Positions 41,124 to 48,909 of a DNA stretch of 64,000 nt are shown piece by piece. A model generated the notes under the pieces. The model was given only the letters and a program-made list of their open reading frames with translations. It was not told the DNA's origin and searched no databases. Origin of the DNA: Streptomyces spororaveus. Lineage in GTDB: Bacteria > Actinomycetota > Actinomycetes > Streptomycetales > Streptomycetaceae. The stretch spans positions 4,850,001 through 4,914,000 of the forward strand of contig NZ_BNED01000005.1 in NCBI RefSeq assembly GCF_016755875.1, read 5' to 3'. Positions within the stretch are counted from its first letter, which is position 1, and the number at the start of each line of letters is the position of its first letter. Position numbers and translations under genes: made by a program.

Positions 41124-41627
41124 GTGACATTCGCCCAAGGTTCGAAGAACTCTTCCCGACGCGGCGGCCGCTCCTCCACCATGGGCGGCATGCCCCTCAA
41201 TGACATGCCGTGGTGGCGCTGGCGCAGCAACGTGCGCTCGGCGCTGCACATGCTTTCCGATCCGGTCTTCCACGAGGACACCTGGCTGACCGGCGACGAG
41301 GCGTACGGCGACATCACCGACGCCGTGTACCGGCTCGTCGAGGACACTTGGCTCGACAGCTGGTCCGCCGAGAAGTACGTCGGCACGATCTTCCGCGACT
41401 CGCAGGAGGCGGCCGTCGTCGACCTCGCCGTGCTGCGGGTGCTCCGCATCCTCCACCAGGTCGGGCCCGACGCCCCCGTCTCCGCCTACCTGGAGCACCA
41501 CGCGTGGCCCGAGGCGGTACGTGCCGCGCGCGAGGCGCACGTACGGCTGGCGGAAGCCGACGGGGACGACCCCGACGTGCGACCGACATCGCTCGATGCG
41601 CTGAAGATCCTCACCCGCGCGGTGTGA
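41124..41627 (+). CDS. SCO4402-like conserved protein
   Basis: This is a 167-residue soluble protein with no known function. The conserved-looking core is MPLNDMPWWRWRSNVRSALH, then YRLVEDTWLDSWSAEKYVGT and FRDSQEAAVVDLAVLRVLRI. It is Trp-rich for its size. It starts with GTG at 41124, and purU begins 14 bp after its stop, so the two are probably co-transcribed. I recognise it as the protein usually found directly before purU in Streptomyces (SCO4402 position); the name rests on context and recollection. Confidence 0.75.
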   Translation: MTFAQGSKNSSRRGGRSSTMGGMPLNDMPWWRWRSNVRSALHMLSDPVFHEDTWLTGDEAYGDITDAVYRLVEDTWLDSWSAEKYVGTIFRDSQEAAVVDLAVLRVLRILHQVGPDAPVSAYLEHHAWPEAVRAAREAHVRLAEADGDDPDVRPTSLDALKILTRAV

Positions 41628-41641
41628 AAGGCTGTGCGGTC

Positions 41642-42532
41642 ATGAGCGACCCGCACACCGAGGCCCCGGCCCAGCACCAGCCCCAGCCGCAGTACGTCCT
41701 GACCATGTCCTGCCCCGACAAGCAGGGCATCGTGCATGCCGTGTCGAGTTACCTCTTCATGACCGGATGCAACATCGTGGACAGCCAGCAGTTCGGAGAC
41801 CGGGAGACCGGGCTCTTCTTCATGCGGGTGCACTTCGAGGCCGAGCCCCCGGTGACGGTCGACAAGCTGCGCGCCAGCTTCGCCGCGATCGGCGACTCGT
41901 TCAAGATGGACTGGCAGATCCACCGCTCCGAGGAGCGCATGCGGATCATCCTCATGGTGTCCAAGTTCGGGCACTGCCTGAACGACCTGCTGTTCCGTAC
42001 GCGGATCGGCGCCCTGCCGGTGGAGATCGCGGCCGTGGTCTCCAACCACACCGACTTCGCCGAACTGGTCGGCTCCTACGACATCCCGTTCGTGCACATT
42101 CCGGTCACGAAGGACACGAAGGCGGAGGCGGAGGAGCGGCTGCTGGAGCTGGTGCGCGCCGAGAACGTCGACCTGGTGGTCCTGGCGCGCTACATGCAGG
42201 TGCTGTCGGACAAGCTGTGCACGGAACTGAGCGGGCGGATCATCAACATCCACCACTCGTTCCTGCCGAGCTTCAAGGGCGCGAAGCCGTACCACCAGGC
42301 GCACGCGCGAGGCGTGAAGCTGATCGGCGCGACCGCGCACTACGTGACGGCGAACCTCGACGAGGGACCGATCATCGAGCAGGAGGTCGAGCGGGTCGGC
42401 CACGAGGTGACGCCGGACCAGCTGGTGGCGATCGGGCGGGACGTGGAGTGCCAGGCGCTCGCGCGCGCGGTGAAGTGGCACAGCGAGCACCGCGTGCTCC
42501 TGAACGGCGCCCGCACGGTGGTGTTCGCGTAG
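41642..42532 (+). CDS. purU: Formyltetrahydrofolate deformylase
   Basis: PurU hydrolyses 10-formyl-THF to THF and formate, supplying formate and balancing one-carbon pools. The 296-residue protein has an N-terminal ACT domain (LTMSCPDKQGIVHAVSSYLF, about 20-85), then the formyltransferase fold with RIILMVSKFGHCLNDLL, the catalytic Asn-His in IINIHHSFLPSFKGAKPY, and the Asp in VTANLDEGPIIEQEVERV. Both domains have normal length. It starts with ATG at 41642, closely behind the SCO4402-like gene. Confidence 0.95.
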   Translation: MSDPHTEAPAQHQPQPQYVLTMSCPDKQGIVHAVSSYLFMTGCNIVDSQQFGDRETGLFFMRVHFEAEPPVTVDKLRASFAAIGDSFKMDWQIHRSEERMRIILMVSKFGHCLNDLLFRTRIGALPVEIAAVVSNHTDFAELVGSYDIPFVHIPVTKDTKAEAEERLLELVRAENVDLVVLARYMQVLSDKLCTELSGRIINIHHSFLPSFKGAKPYHQAHARGVKLIGATAHYVTANLDEGPIIEQEVERVGHEVTPDQLVAIGRDVECQALARAVKWHSEHRVLLNGARTVVFA

Positions 42533-42540
42533 CGAAGTAC

Positions 42541-42640
42541 GGCCCCGCCGGCGTGTGAGGCGCGGTCGGCCCGTGCGGGCCGGGCTGCCGGGGGCGCTGC
42601 CCCCGGACCCCCGCGCCTCGCACGCCGACGGGGCTGGATC
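42541..42640. repeat. Streptomyces extragenic palindrome after purU
   Basis: CCCCGCCGGCGTGTGAGGCG on the left is answered by CGCCTCGCACGCCGACGGGG on the right, with GGCCCGTGCGGGCC and CCGGGGGCGCTGCCCCCGG hairpins between. This is the same family as the repeats at 18781-18872 and within 23899-24390. It lies between the converging purU and EF-hand genes and may end transcription of both. Confidence 0.85.
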
Positions 42641-42682
42641 GTGTCGGCGCAGCCGGATGTACGGCCGGGCGCGCCGCAGGCG

Positions 42683-43201
42683 TTACGCGTCGGGGGCTTC
42701 CACCCCGCAGTAGCCCGCGAAGGCCGCCAGGATCTCGTCCTCCGAGATACGGCCGTCGCGGTCCGCGTCCAGGGCCGCCGCCACCTCGGTGGCCAGCTCC
42801 GGGGCGGTGCCCAGGACGCGCAGCACCCGGGCCGCGTTCGGTGGCGTCGCGCCGCCGCCGTCCTCGTCCGCCACCGCGATCACGGCCCGCAGGAACGGCC
42901 GCGCGATCTCCGCGAACCGCTCCGGGTTGTCGCGCAGCCGCTTCGCGGCCCCGGTGATGAACTCCTCGCGGGACACCCGCTGGTCCCCGTCGACGTCCGC
43001 GATGCCGGCCATTCCCTGCCAGAAGGCCTCGGCGCCCGCGAAGACGGCCTGGCCCTTGTCCGACCGGGCGGTGGTACCGAATTCGGCCAGGACGGCCTTA
43101 GCGGCCGCGCTGAAGTCCTCCCGGTCGATATAGCCGGACCCGTCCTGGTCGAAGGTGGCGAATCGGGCGGCGATCTTGCGCTCGTATTCTGCGCTGTCCA
43201 T
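42683..43201 (-). CDS. EF-hand calcium-binding protein (calerythrin-like)
   Basis: This is a 172-residue cytoplasmic protein with four EF-hand positions. Loops at 18-29 (DQDGSGYIDRED), 69-80 (DVDGDQRVSREE) and 145-156 (DADRDGRISEDE) have canonical Asp/Asn-Gly-Glu ligands. The third (DEDGGGATPPNA, about 112-123) lacks the -Z glutamate and is probably non-functional. Length and spacing fit the calerythrin/sarcoplasmic-type proteins of Streptomyces. Calcium buffering or signalling is inferred. It is divergent from the sigma factor gene. Confidence 0.92.
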   Translation of the reverse strand: MDSAEYERKIAARFATFDQDGSGYIDREDFSAAAKAVLAEFGTTARSDKGQAVFAGAEAFWQGMAGIADVDGDQRVSREEFITGAAKRLRDNPERFAEIARPFLRAVIAVADEDGGGATPPNAARVLRVLGTAPELATEVAAALDADRDGRISEDEILAAFAGYCGVEAPDA

Positions 43202-43507
43202 TTCGGCGTTCCGCCTTCACGTGTGCAGTGGGGTTCAGATCAAGACAAGACAAGGCAGGAGCGTAAGGCCTATGTGGCCTGCGCGTTAAGCGAAGTGGTC
43301 AAGGAGGCGGCCGCATCGAACCCGCGCACGGGGAGCGCGGTGGGGCGCGTACACCTGTCCCCATGTGCCGTCGGCCGTACCACCGTTCACGCCCTGCCAC
43401 GCGCCTATCACGCAGGGCGCACTTCCAGGGTGAGGTTCTCGCAAAAGAGGCGCGATCCGCCATGTGCCCACTACATTCGATGCGTCGACACACGGCTGGG
43501 GGCATTC
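43202..43507. promoter_or_regulatory. Divergent promoter region between EF-hand and sigma factor genes
   Basis: This 306-bp gap has no supportable gene. It is less GC-rich near 43235-43290 (AAGACAAGACAAGGCAGG). I see no clear operator. It must hold the promoters of both flanking genes. Confidence 0.5.
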
Positions 43508-44071
43508 ATGCCGAAGGACGCACCACCGCGCTGGGACCGCCGCATGCAGCAGCGACTCGCCCGTGGCGAGGCCGCCGCGCTCGGGGAGCTGTACGACCGG
43601 TTCGCCTCGCTCGTGCACAGCCTGGCGCACCGGGTGCTGGGCGACGAGAAGGCGGCTGACCGGATCACCCGCGAGGTGTTCGGCTACATCTGGGAGAACC
43701 CGGACGCCTACGACCCCAAGCAGGGCTCCATGCGCTCATGGGTCGCCCGGATCACCCAGGGCCAGGCCGTTGCCCGGCTGCGCCAGGCCGAACTGGGCCG
43801 GGGCTCCCGCGAGGAGCTGGAGCAGAAGGTGCGCAGCGCCAACGCGGCCGCCCGCGCCGACTACATCGTCACCTCGATGCCCGCGCCCCTGCGCGCCGCG
43901 CTGGAACTCGCGTACTTCAAGCGGCGCGACTACCGGCAGGCCGCCGCCGACCTGCAGATCAGCGAGGACGAGGCGCGGCGCAGGCTGCGGCTCGGGCTGC
44001 AGTTGCTGTCGACCGCCAACGCCCTCCCGCAGGAGGAATCCGCCCAGTCCGGATATGGAACACCCCGATGA
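43508..44071 (+). CDS. RNA polymerase sigma factor, ECF type
   Basis: This is a 187-residue sigma factor with region 2 (ALGELYDRFASLVHSLAHRV, then AADRITREVFGYIWENPDAY and GSMRSWVARITQGQAVARLR) and region 4 (ALELAYFKRRDYRQAAADLQ, then ISEDEARRRLRLGLQLL). It follows the pattern of the ECF families paired with zinc anti-sigma factors. Its stop overlaps the ATG of the anti-sigma gene (ATGA), so the partners are made in step. No signal-specific domain is present in the sigma itself. Confidence 0.92.
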   Translation: MPKDAPPRWDRRMQQRLARGEAAALGELYDRFASLVHSLAHRVLGDEKAADRITREVFGYIWENPDAYDPKQGSMRSWVARITQGQAVARLRQAELGRGSREELEQKVRSANAAARADYIVTSMPAPLRAALELAYFKRRDYRQAAADLQISEDEARRRLRLGLQLLSTANALPQEESAQSGYGTPR

Positions 44072-45333
44072 ACGGCCCTCCCCAGTCGCCCGATGACGGA
44101 TACGAGCGTCCCGGCGGCGGCCAGGCACGGATACCGGGTCCGCGCGGCGCCGCCGACGACCTCGACCCGGGGCACGCGCCGCGGTTGATGCCGCCGCCGA
44201 TCGAGCTGCCGCCGTTCGAGCCGGTGCCGTTCGAGCCGGCGCCACCGCCCTCGCACTCCGTGCTGAAGTCCCTGCTCGGCGCGTGGGCACTGGCGGCCTG
44301 CTCCGCCGAGGAGACCCAGGCGGTGGAGGACCACCTCACCGAGTGCGCGCCCTGCGCGGAGGAGGCGCTGCGGCTGCGCGACGCGGTGGGGCTGCTGCAC
44401 CCGGAGGAGAACCTCGACCTGAAACCGCTGCTGCGCTCGCGCGTCCTGGAGGACTGCCTGGGCAAGCGGCCGGCCCGCATTCCGGTGCCGGTGTGGGCGA
44501 GTCCGTACGACACCGAGACCGCGCGGCTCGACGCGCTGCTGCAGGACTTCGGGGACTCGGAATGGCACACCCCGGTGCGGCTCAAGTGGTTCGAGGAGGA
44601 ACGGCGCCGGTCGCAGCGGACCACGGTGGCGGGGGTGATCGGCCATCTGCTGTCGGTGGACGGGCTGATCGCCTCGGCGCTGGGGCTCGACGACCCGCTG
44701 GGTCCGGACGCGCCGAAGGGCGGTCCGACCCTGCGGACCGAGCACTTCTGGGGTGCGTCGCCGTACCCGGTCACCCGGCAGGTCCGCGACCCGTGGCGGG
44801 AACAGGGCCACACGCTGGTGCGTACGGTCTCCTTCGCGGGCCGGGGAGTCGCCGAGCTGGCGGTGGACTACGGGGGCTTCGCGCTGCCGCTCGGAGACGC
44901 CTTCCTGGAACGGGCCTTCGAGTGCTGGGTGCACGCGTGGGACATCGCGGAGGCGGTGGACTACCCGTACGAGCCGCCGTCCGGGCCGCACCTGCACGGG
45001 ATGATCGACCTGGCGGCGCGGCTCCTGCCGAGCGCGCTGGCGCAGCGCAGGCGTGCGGGTCTGGCCGCCCCGGCGCGGGGCCTGGTCGCGGCGGGCGCGC
45101 CCGGGCGGACCCTGCACCTGGAGATCGAGGGAGCGGGCGGCGGAGGCTGGGACATCGCGCTGGACTCGCCGGGAGCGAAACCGTCGCCGGAACGGACGGT
45201 CGCGGAGATCGCCCTGGACGGCATCGAGTTCTGCCAGCTGGCCGCCGGGCACATCTCCCCGGAGGAGGCGCGGTGGGCCAGCACGGTGACCGCGAGGCGA
45301 TCCGCGATGTCCTGTTCGCGGCGGCCTCACTGA
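44068..45333 (+). CDS. Zinc-binding anti-sigma factor fused to a mycothiol maleylpyruvate-isomerase domain
   Basis: This is a 421-residue soluble protein. After a 60-residue Pro-rich start comes a ZAS-type zinc-binding module (Cys78, His89, Cys93, Cys96 in DHLTECAPCAEEALRL) that should bind the co-encoded sigma. The rest (about 160-410) is the DinB-like maleylpyruvate-isomerase N-terminal fold, with TVAGVIGHLLSVDGLIA and FECWVHAWDIAEAVDYP supplying potential metal histidines. No transmembrane helix is present, so sensing would be cytoplasmic, possibly of thiol or mycothiol redox state (inference from the domain family). Confidence 0.87.
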   Translation: MNGPPQSPDDGYERPGGGQARIPGPRGAADDLDPGHAPRLMPPPIELPPFEPVPFEPAPPPSHSVLKSLLGAWALAACSAEETQAVEDHLTECAPCAEEALRLRDAVGLLHPEENLDLKPLLRSRVLEDCLGKRPARIPVPVWASPYDTETARLDALLQDFGDSEWHTPVRLKWFEEERRRSQRTTVAGVIGHLLSVDGLIASALGLDDPLGPDAPKGGPTLRTEHFWGASPYPVTRQVRDPWREQGHTLVRTVSFAGRGVAELAVDYGGFALPLGDAFLERAFECWVHAWDIAEAVDYPYEPPSGPHLHGMIDLAARLLPSALAQRRRAGLAAPARGLVAAGAPGRTLHLEIEGAGGGGWDIALDSPGAKPSPERTVAEIALDGIEFCQLAAGHISPEEARWASTVTARRSAMSCSRRPH

Positions 45334-45360
45334 GCAGGCTGTAGGAGCGAGGCCGCTGCG

Positions 45361-45765
45361 GGCGGGGTCGGGTGGTGGGGCGGGGGCTCCGGAGGGCGGG
45401 AGCTGCTCGGGCGGTGGTCAGTGATGTGCTTGGGGGTTTCCCGTCAGTCTCATCGTCTCTCCGTGTCGGGCCGGTCCCTCAAGGGCGCTCGTTCCTCGCG
45501 TCGCTTCGCGATGGCCTTCGGCCACCCTTGACCGACCGTCCCGCCCCGGAAATCCGAAGACTGCCGAGAAGCCCCCAAAAGAACGAGCCGGTCCAGGCTC
45601 CAAGGGACGGGGCGGCCAGAGATGCCCGGCCCGGTCGGGGGCGGGGACACCCGACAGACGGGGGCCCATGGCAGCGGCCTGCCGGGTCGGGGGAGGCGCG
45701 TCCAATCGCTACGCGCTCCCGACGTCTCAGCGTCTCCAGCCCGTCGTGGGCCGGACATAGGCCGC
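45361..45765 (+). repeat. Large repeat arm C (forward)
   Basis: This is the third copy of the approximately 400-bp repeat, in the same orientation as arm A. It carries GGGTCGGGTGGTGGGGCGG, GGTGGTCAGTGATGTG, TTTCCCGTCAGTCTCATCG, AAGACTGCCGAGAAGCCCCC and AAAAGAACGAGCC. The nested hairpins persist as TCAAGGG...CCCTTGA, CGCG-TCGCTT-CGCG and GGCC-TTC-GGCC. Only one degenerate 65-bp unit (CGTCTCCAGCCCGTCGTGGG) follows. No gene lies between 45334 and 45827. Confidence 0.88.
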
Positions 45766-45827
45766 CCCGGATCGCTACGCGCTTCTCGCGGACCGCGACC
45801 GGCGGCCGTCCGTGGCTGATCCGCCCG

Positions 45828-46262
45828 TCAGTCCAGGCAGAACTCGTTCCCCTCAGGGTCGGCCATGACGATGATCCCCTGATCCATGGCATTGCCGTCC
45901 AAGCGGTACAGCCGCTTCGCGCCCAGGCCTTCCAGCCGGGTGCACTCCTCCTCCAGCACGGCCATCCGCTCGTCCCCCTTGAGGCCGGGGGCGGAGCGCA
46001 CGTCCAGATGCAGGCGGTTCTTGCCGGTCTTTCCCTCCGGGACCTGCTGGAAGAAGATCCTCGGCCCCTTTCCGTCCGGATCCGTGATGGCGGACCGGCT
46101 GTTGTGCTGCTCGGGCGGTACGCCCCAAGCGGTGAGTGCGGCCGGCCAGTCGGGGAACCCCTCGGGCGGGGGCTGGACCTGGTAACCCAGCGCCTGCGCC
46201 CAGAACACCGCCTGCGCTCCCGGATCCGCGCAGTCGTACGTCACCTGGAACTCCTTGGCCAT
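45828..46262 (-). CDS. VOC family (glyoxalase-like) protein inside repeat locus 2
   Basis: This is a 144-residue vicinal-oxygen-chelate fold protein with FQVTYDCADPGAQAVFWAQA, DPDGKGPRIFFQQVPEGK, KNRLHLDV and MADPEGNEFCLD. This is the pattern of small VOC proteins that include bleomycin-resistance-like and glyoxalase-like members; the metal-ligand positions are only partly recognisable. GGAGG precedes the ATG at 46262. It lies between arms C and D, while locus 1 has no gene in the equivalent place. Confidence 0.87.
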   Translation of the reverse strand: MAKEFQVTYDCADPGAQAVFWAQALGYQVQPPPEGFPDWPAALTAWGVPPEQHNSRSAITDPDGKGPRIFFQQVPEGKTGKNRLHLDVRSAPGLKGDERMAVLEEECTRLEGLGAKRLYRLDGNAMDQGIIVMADPEGNEFCLD

Positions 46263-46419
46263 GCTTCCTCCAACCGCCCGGAATCTGCTCGCGTCCTCGC
46301 CGAGCGCTCCCATCCTCCCGGCTGACGAGAAGAGTTCAACTCATTTGGCCCGCGTCAAACGATCACATTCGCCGTGCATCCGGCGGGTGGCTCGATGTCG
46401 ACGGACGGACGCCGGACTG

Positions 46420-46555
46420 CGGCTATTCCGTCGTGCATCCGGGTCAGCCCACGTGTGCGTCTCAAAGGCCAGCCGTTTGGGTCTTATTGCCCCTATTTAC
46501 ACCCCAGCTCGTGAGCCCGGTGCTGCGATGACCCTTGTTCACGACGCAATAGCCG
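46420..46555. mobile_element. 136-bp core with terminal inverted repeats (MITE-like), copy 2
   Basis: CGGCTATTCCGTCGTG (46420-46435) and CACGACGCAATAGCCG (46540-46555) are inverted repeats with a single mismatch. Weaker pairing (GGGTCA with TGACCC) continues inward. Length is identical to the copy at 13878-14013 although the interiors have diverged; AGGCC, TTATTGCCC/TAATTGCCC and the inner GGTCAGC are shared. The AT-richer flank at 46320-46380 (AACTCATTTGG) has no gene. Confidence 0.6.
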
Positions 46556-46595
46556 AGGAATGAGCCGCCAGTCCCTCTCCGCCGCCCCCGCCGGC

Positions 46596-46784
46596 CGTCG
46601 GACGCGCGCCGACGGGTGGTGGGCCGTCTTGCCCGGCCCCCGGCCGGTCGTCGGACGCAGGTCGAGCGCCGAACCGAGGCCGTGGGCGGCCTATGTCCAG
46701 CCCAGGCCGGCCGTCGGACGCAGGTCGAGCGCCAGATCGAGGCCTTGGGCGGCCTATGTCCAGCCCAGGACGGTCGTCGGACGC
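46596..46784 (-). repeat. 63-bp units, three copies, reverse orientation
   Basis: GGGCCGTCTTGCCC (46621), GGGCGGCCTATGTCCAGCCC (46684) and the same again (46747) mark units with a 63-bp period. Each leads to GTCGTCGGACGC or GCCGTCGGACGC followed by AGGTCGAGCGCC. They are reverse copies of the locus-1 array at 13400-13760 and mirror the units at 14061-14203. Confidence 0.82.
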
Positions 46785-47110
46785 TGAGACATCAGGAGCG
46801 CGTAGCGATTGGACGCGCCTCCCCCGATCCGGGTCCGGGTCTGGATGGGCCCCGTCTGTCGGGTGTCCCTGCCCCCGTCCGGGCAGGGGGTCTCTGGCCG
46901 CCCCGTCCTGATCCTTGAGTGCCCGGCTCGTTCTTTTGGGGGCTTCTCGGCAGTCTTCGGATTTCCGGGGCGGGTCGGTCGGTCAAGGGTGGCCGTCAGG
47001 CCATCGCGTAGCGACGCGACGACGAAGGAGGAGCGCCCTTGAGGGACCGGCCCGCCGCGGAGAGACGATGAGACTGACGGGAAACCCCCAAGCACGTCAC
47101 TGACCACCGC
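46748..47110 (-). repeat. Large repeat arm D (inverted)
   Basis: This is the fourth copy of the repeat, inverted with respect to arm C and collinear with arm B: GGCTCGTTCTTTTGGGGGCT, CTTCTCGGCAGTCTTCGG, CAAGGGTGGCCGTCAGG, ATGAGACTGACGGGAAA. It keeps CGCGTAGCGACGCG and GGCC-GTCA-GGCC hairpins. Its outer end lacks the clear GGGTCGGGTGGTGGGGCGG match found on A, B and C. Confidence 0.87.
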
Positions 47111-47201
47111 TCCCGTGGATTCCGCTCCTCCCGCAGCCGTCCCGCGCCTGGAAAGGTGGGTCCCCCGTCTCCCCATCCCCCCCCCGCCACCCCCGTCCCC
47201 C

Positions 47202-48755
47202 CTACGCGTATCGCTCGCGCAGTTTGTACTTCAGGACCTTGCGCAGAGTGTCGTTGCGGGGGAGGGCCTCCAGGAGTTCCAGTTGTTCCGGGAGTTTGTG
47301 GGTGGCCAGGCCTTGGGTGCGGAGGTAGGCGGTCAGCTGGGGGAGGGTCAGGGGGGCGGCCGACGGAGGTTGTTCCACGACCGCGCAGACGCGTTCGCCG
47401 CGGGTCGGGTCCGGGAGGCCGATGACCGCGACGTCCGTGACGCCGGGGAGCTGGTGGAGGAGGTCCTCGATCTCCTTCGCCGAGATGTTCTCGCCCTTGC
47501 GGATGATGACGTCCTTGCTGCGGCCGGTGAGGACCAGGTAGCCGTCCTCCGTGAGGTGGCCGAGGTCGCCCGTGACCAGGTAGCCGTCGCGGTCGAAGGC
47601 CTCGGTCCGCTCGTCGCCGTTCAGGTAGCCCTGGCAGACGGCCTCGCCCCGGAGGCGGACCTCGCCGTCCGTGTCCGGGGGCAGTTCGGTGCCGTCCGGG
47701 GTGGTGATGCGGATGGACATGCCCGCCGGGGGGCGGCCCTCGGTGGCGGCGAGGTTCTCGGGGGTGTCGTCCGGGGCGCCCATGGTGATCATCGGGACCT
47801 CGGTCATGCCGTAGCCGTGGGTCAGCTGGCAGCGCAGTTCCCGTACGACCGCGTGGTAGATCTCCGGGGGTTTGGGGGCGCCGCCGCCCGCCAGGAGGCG
47901 CAGGGTGGGGATCAGCGGGATGTCCGGGGCCTTGCGCTGCTCGGTCAGGAACATGGAGTAGAAGGCCGTCGATCCGCCGGCCACGGTGACCCCGTGGCGG
48001 CGGTACCCGTCCAGCGCGTCCGGCATCGCGAACTTCTCGAAGAGGACGGCGGGGAAGCCGTACAGGAGCAGCATCACCAGGTAGTCGGGGCCGCCTATGT
48101 GCGCGTACGGGAAGGCCATGGAGCCGACGTCGGAGGGGCGCAGGCGCAGGGCGTGGGCGAGGCAGGAGCCGCCCGCGATCAGGGAGCGGTCGGTGTGCAG
48201 GACGCCCTTGGGGTCGGAGGTGGTGCCGGAGGTCCAGTAGATCCAGCGGACGTCGGTGCCGGAGGCGGGTGGCGCGGGGAGGGTGGCCGGGTCGCCCTCG
48301 GGGAGGGTGTCGTAGGCCTCCAGGACGCCGCGCGCGCCGAGGCGGGAGGCCATGGCGGTGTGGTCGAAGCCGCGCCAGGTTCCGGGGACGGCGAAGTACT
48401 CGGCCTTGGACTCGCGGAGGGCGAAGCCGACCTCGCGGTCCCGGTAGAAGGGGATGACGGGGGTCTGGACGGCGCCGATGCGGGCGAGGGCGGCGGAGAG
48501 CAGCACGGTCTCGATGCGGGTGGGGAGCTGCCAGGCGGCGACGGTGCCGGGGCGTACGCCCGTGTCGTGCAGGCCGGCGGCGACGCGTTCGGCGCGGTCG
48601 TGCAGTTCGCCGAAGGTGAGCCGGCGGTCGTGGGCGGGGTGGTCGGCCGCCTCGATCAGGGCGGTGGTGTCCGGGGTCAGTGCGGCCCGGCGGGAGATGA
48701 GTTCCCACAGGGTGCGGGACCGGCTCAGTTCTGTCGCGGTCGCGGTGTCCGTCAT
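47202..48755 (-). CDS. AMP-forming acyl-CoA ligase (cyclohexanecarboxylate-CoA ligase-like)
   Basis: This is a 517-residue ANL-superfamily ligase that activates a carboxylic acid as its CoA thioester via an acyl-adenylate. The phosphate loop is YWTSGTTSDPKG, the A5 motif GYGMTEVP, the hinge VTGDLGHLTEDGYLVLTGRS, then KDVIIRKGENIS, and the C-terminal catalytic-lysine region LPRNDTLRKVLKYKL. It is close in style to medium-chain or alicyclic acid ligases such as AliA; the substrate is unproven. It is divergent from the amidohydrolase gene with the shared operator-like motif on both sides of the gap. Its 3' end abuts repeat arm D. Confidence 0.9.
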   Translation of the reverse strand: MTDTATATELSRSRTLWELISRRAALTPDTTALIEAADHPAHDRRLTFGELHDRAERVAAGLHDTGVRPGTVAAWQLPTRIETVLLSAALARIGAVQTPVIPFYRDREVGFALRESKAEYFAVPGTWRGFDHTAMASRLGARGVLEAYDTLPEGDPATLPAPPASGTDVRWIYWTSGTTSDPKGVLHTDRSLIAGGSCLAHALRLRPSDVGSMAFPYAHIGGPDYLVMLLLYGFPAVLFEKFAMPDALDGYRRHGVTVAGGSTAFYSMFLTEQRKAPDIPLIPTLRLLAGGGAPKPPEIYHAVVRELRCQLTHGYGMTEVPMITMGAPDDTPENLAATEGRPPAGMSIRITTPDGTELPPDTDGEVRLRGEAVCQGYLNGDERTEAFDRDGYLVTGDLGHLTEDGYLVLTGRSKDVIIRKGENISAKEIEDLLHQLPGVTDVAVIGLPDPTRGERVCAVVEQPPSAAPLTLPQLTAYLRTQGLATHKLPEQLELLEALPRNDTLRKVLKYKLRERYA

Positions 48756-48796
48756 CCCAGACCTCCCCTTGGCCGAGCTCGTGGCCGAACCTTGAG

Positions 48797-48811
48797 CTGA
48801 CGGATAGTCAG
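48797..48811 (-). promoter_or_regulatory. Operator-like inverted repeat before the ligase gene
   Basis: CTGACGGATAGTCAG is an inverted repeat (arms CTGAC/GTCAG). It lies 42 bp before the ligase start and just downstream of a possible -10 (TACGCT on the minus strand). It shares arms with sites at 48875, 55791 and 60874. Confidence 0.6.
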
Positions 48812-48840
48812 ATCAAGCGCAGAGCGTAGGGCGCCGACGC

Positions 48841-48890
48841 TTGTCGGTCCAGGGGTGGCGGGGCTAGCTTGTTTCTGACGATCCATCAGA
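48841..48890 (+). promoter_or_regulatory. Promoter and operator-like site before the amidohydrolase
   Basis: TTGTCG (48841-48846) and TAGCTT (48865-48870), 18 bp apart, are plausible -35/-10 boxes. TCTGACGATCCATCAGA (48874-48890) covers the expected start of transcription, an ideal place for a TetR-type repressor. The amidohydrolase ATG follows 19 bp later. Confidence 0.6.
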
Positions 48891-48909
48891 TCGGTGAATT
48901 GGGGAGACC

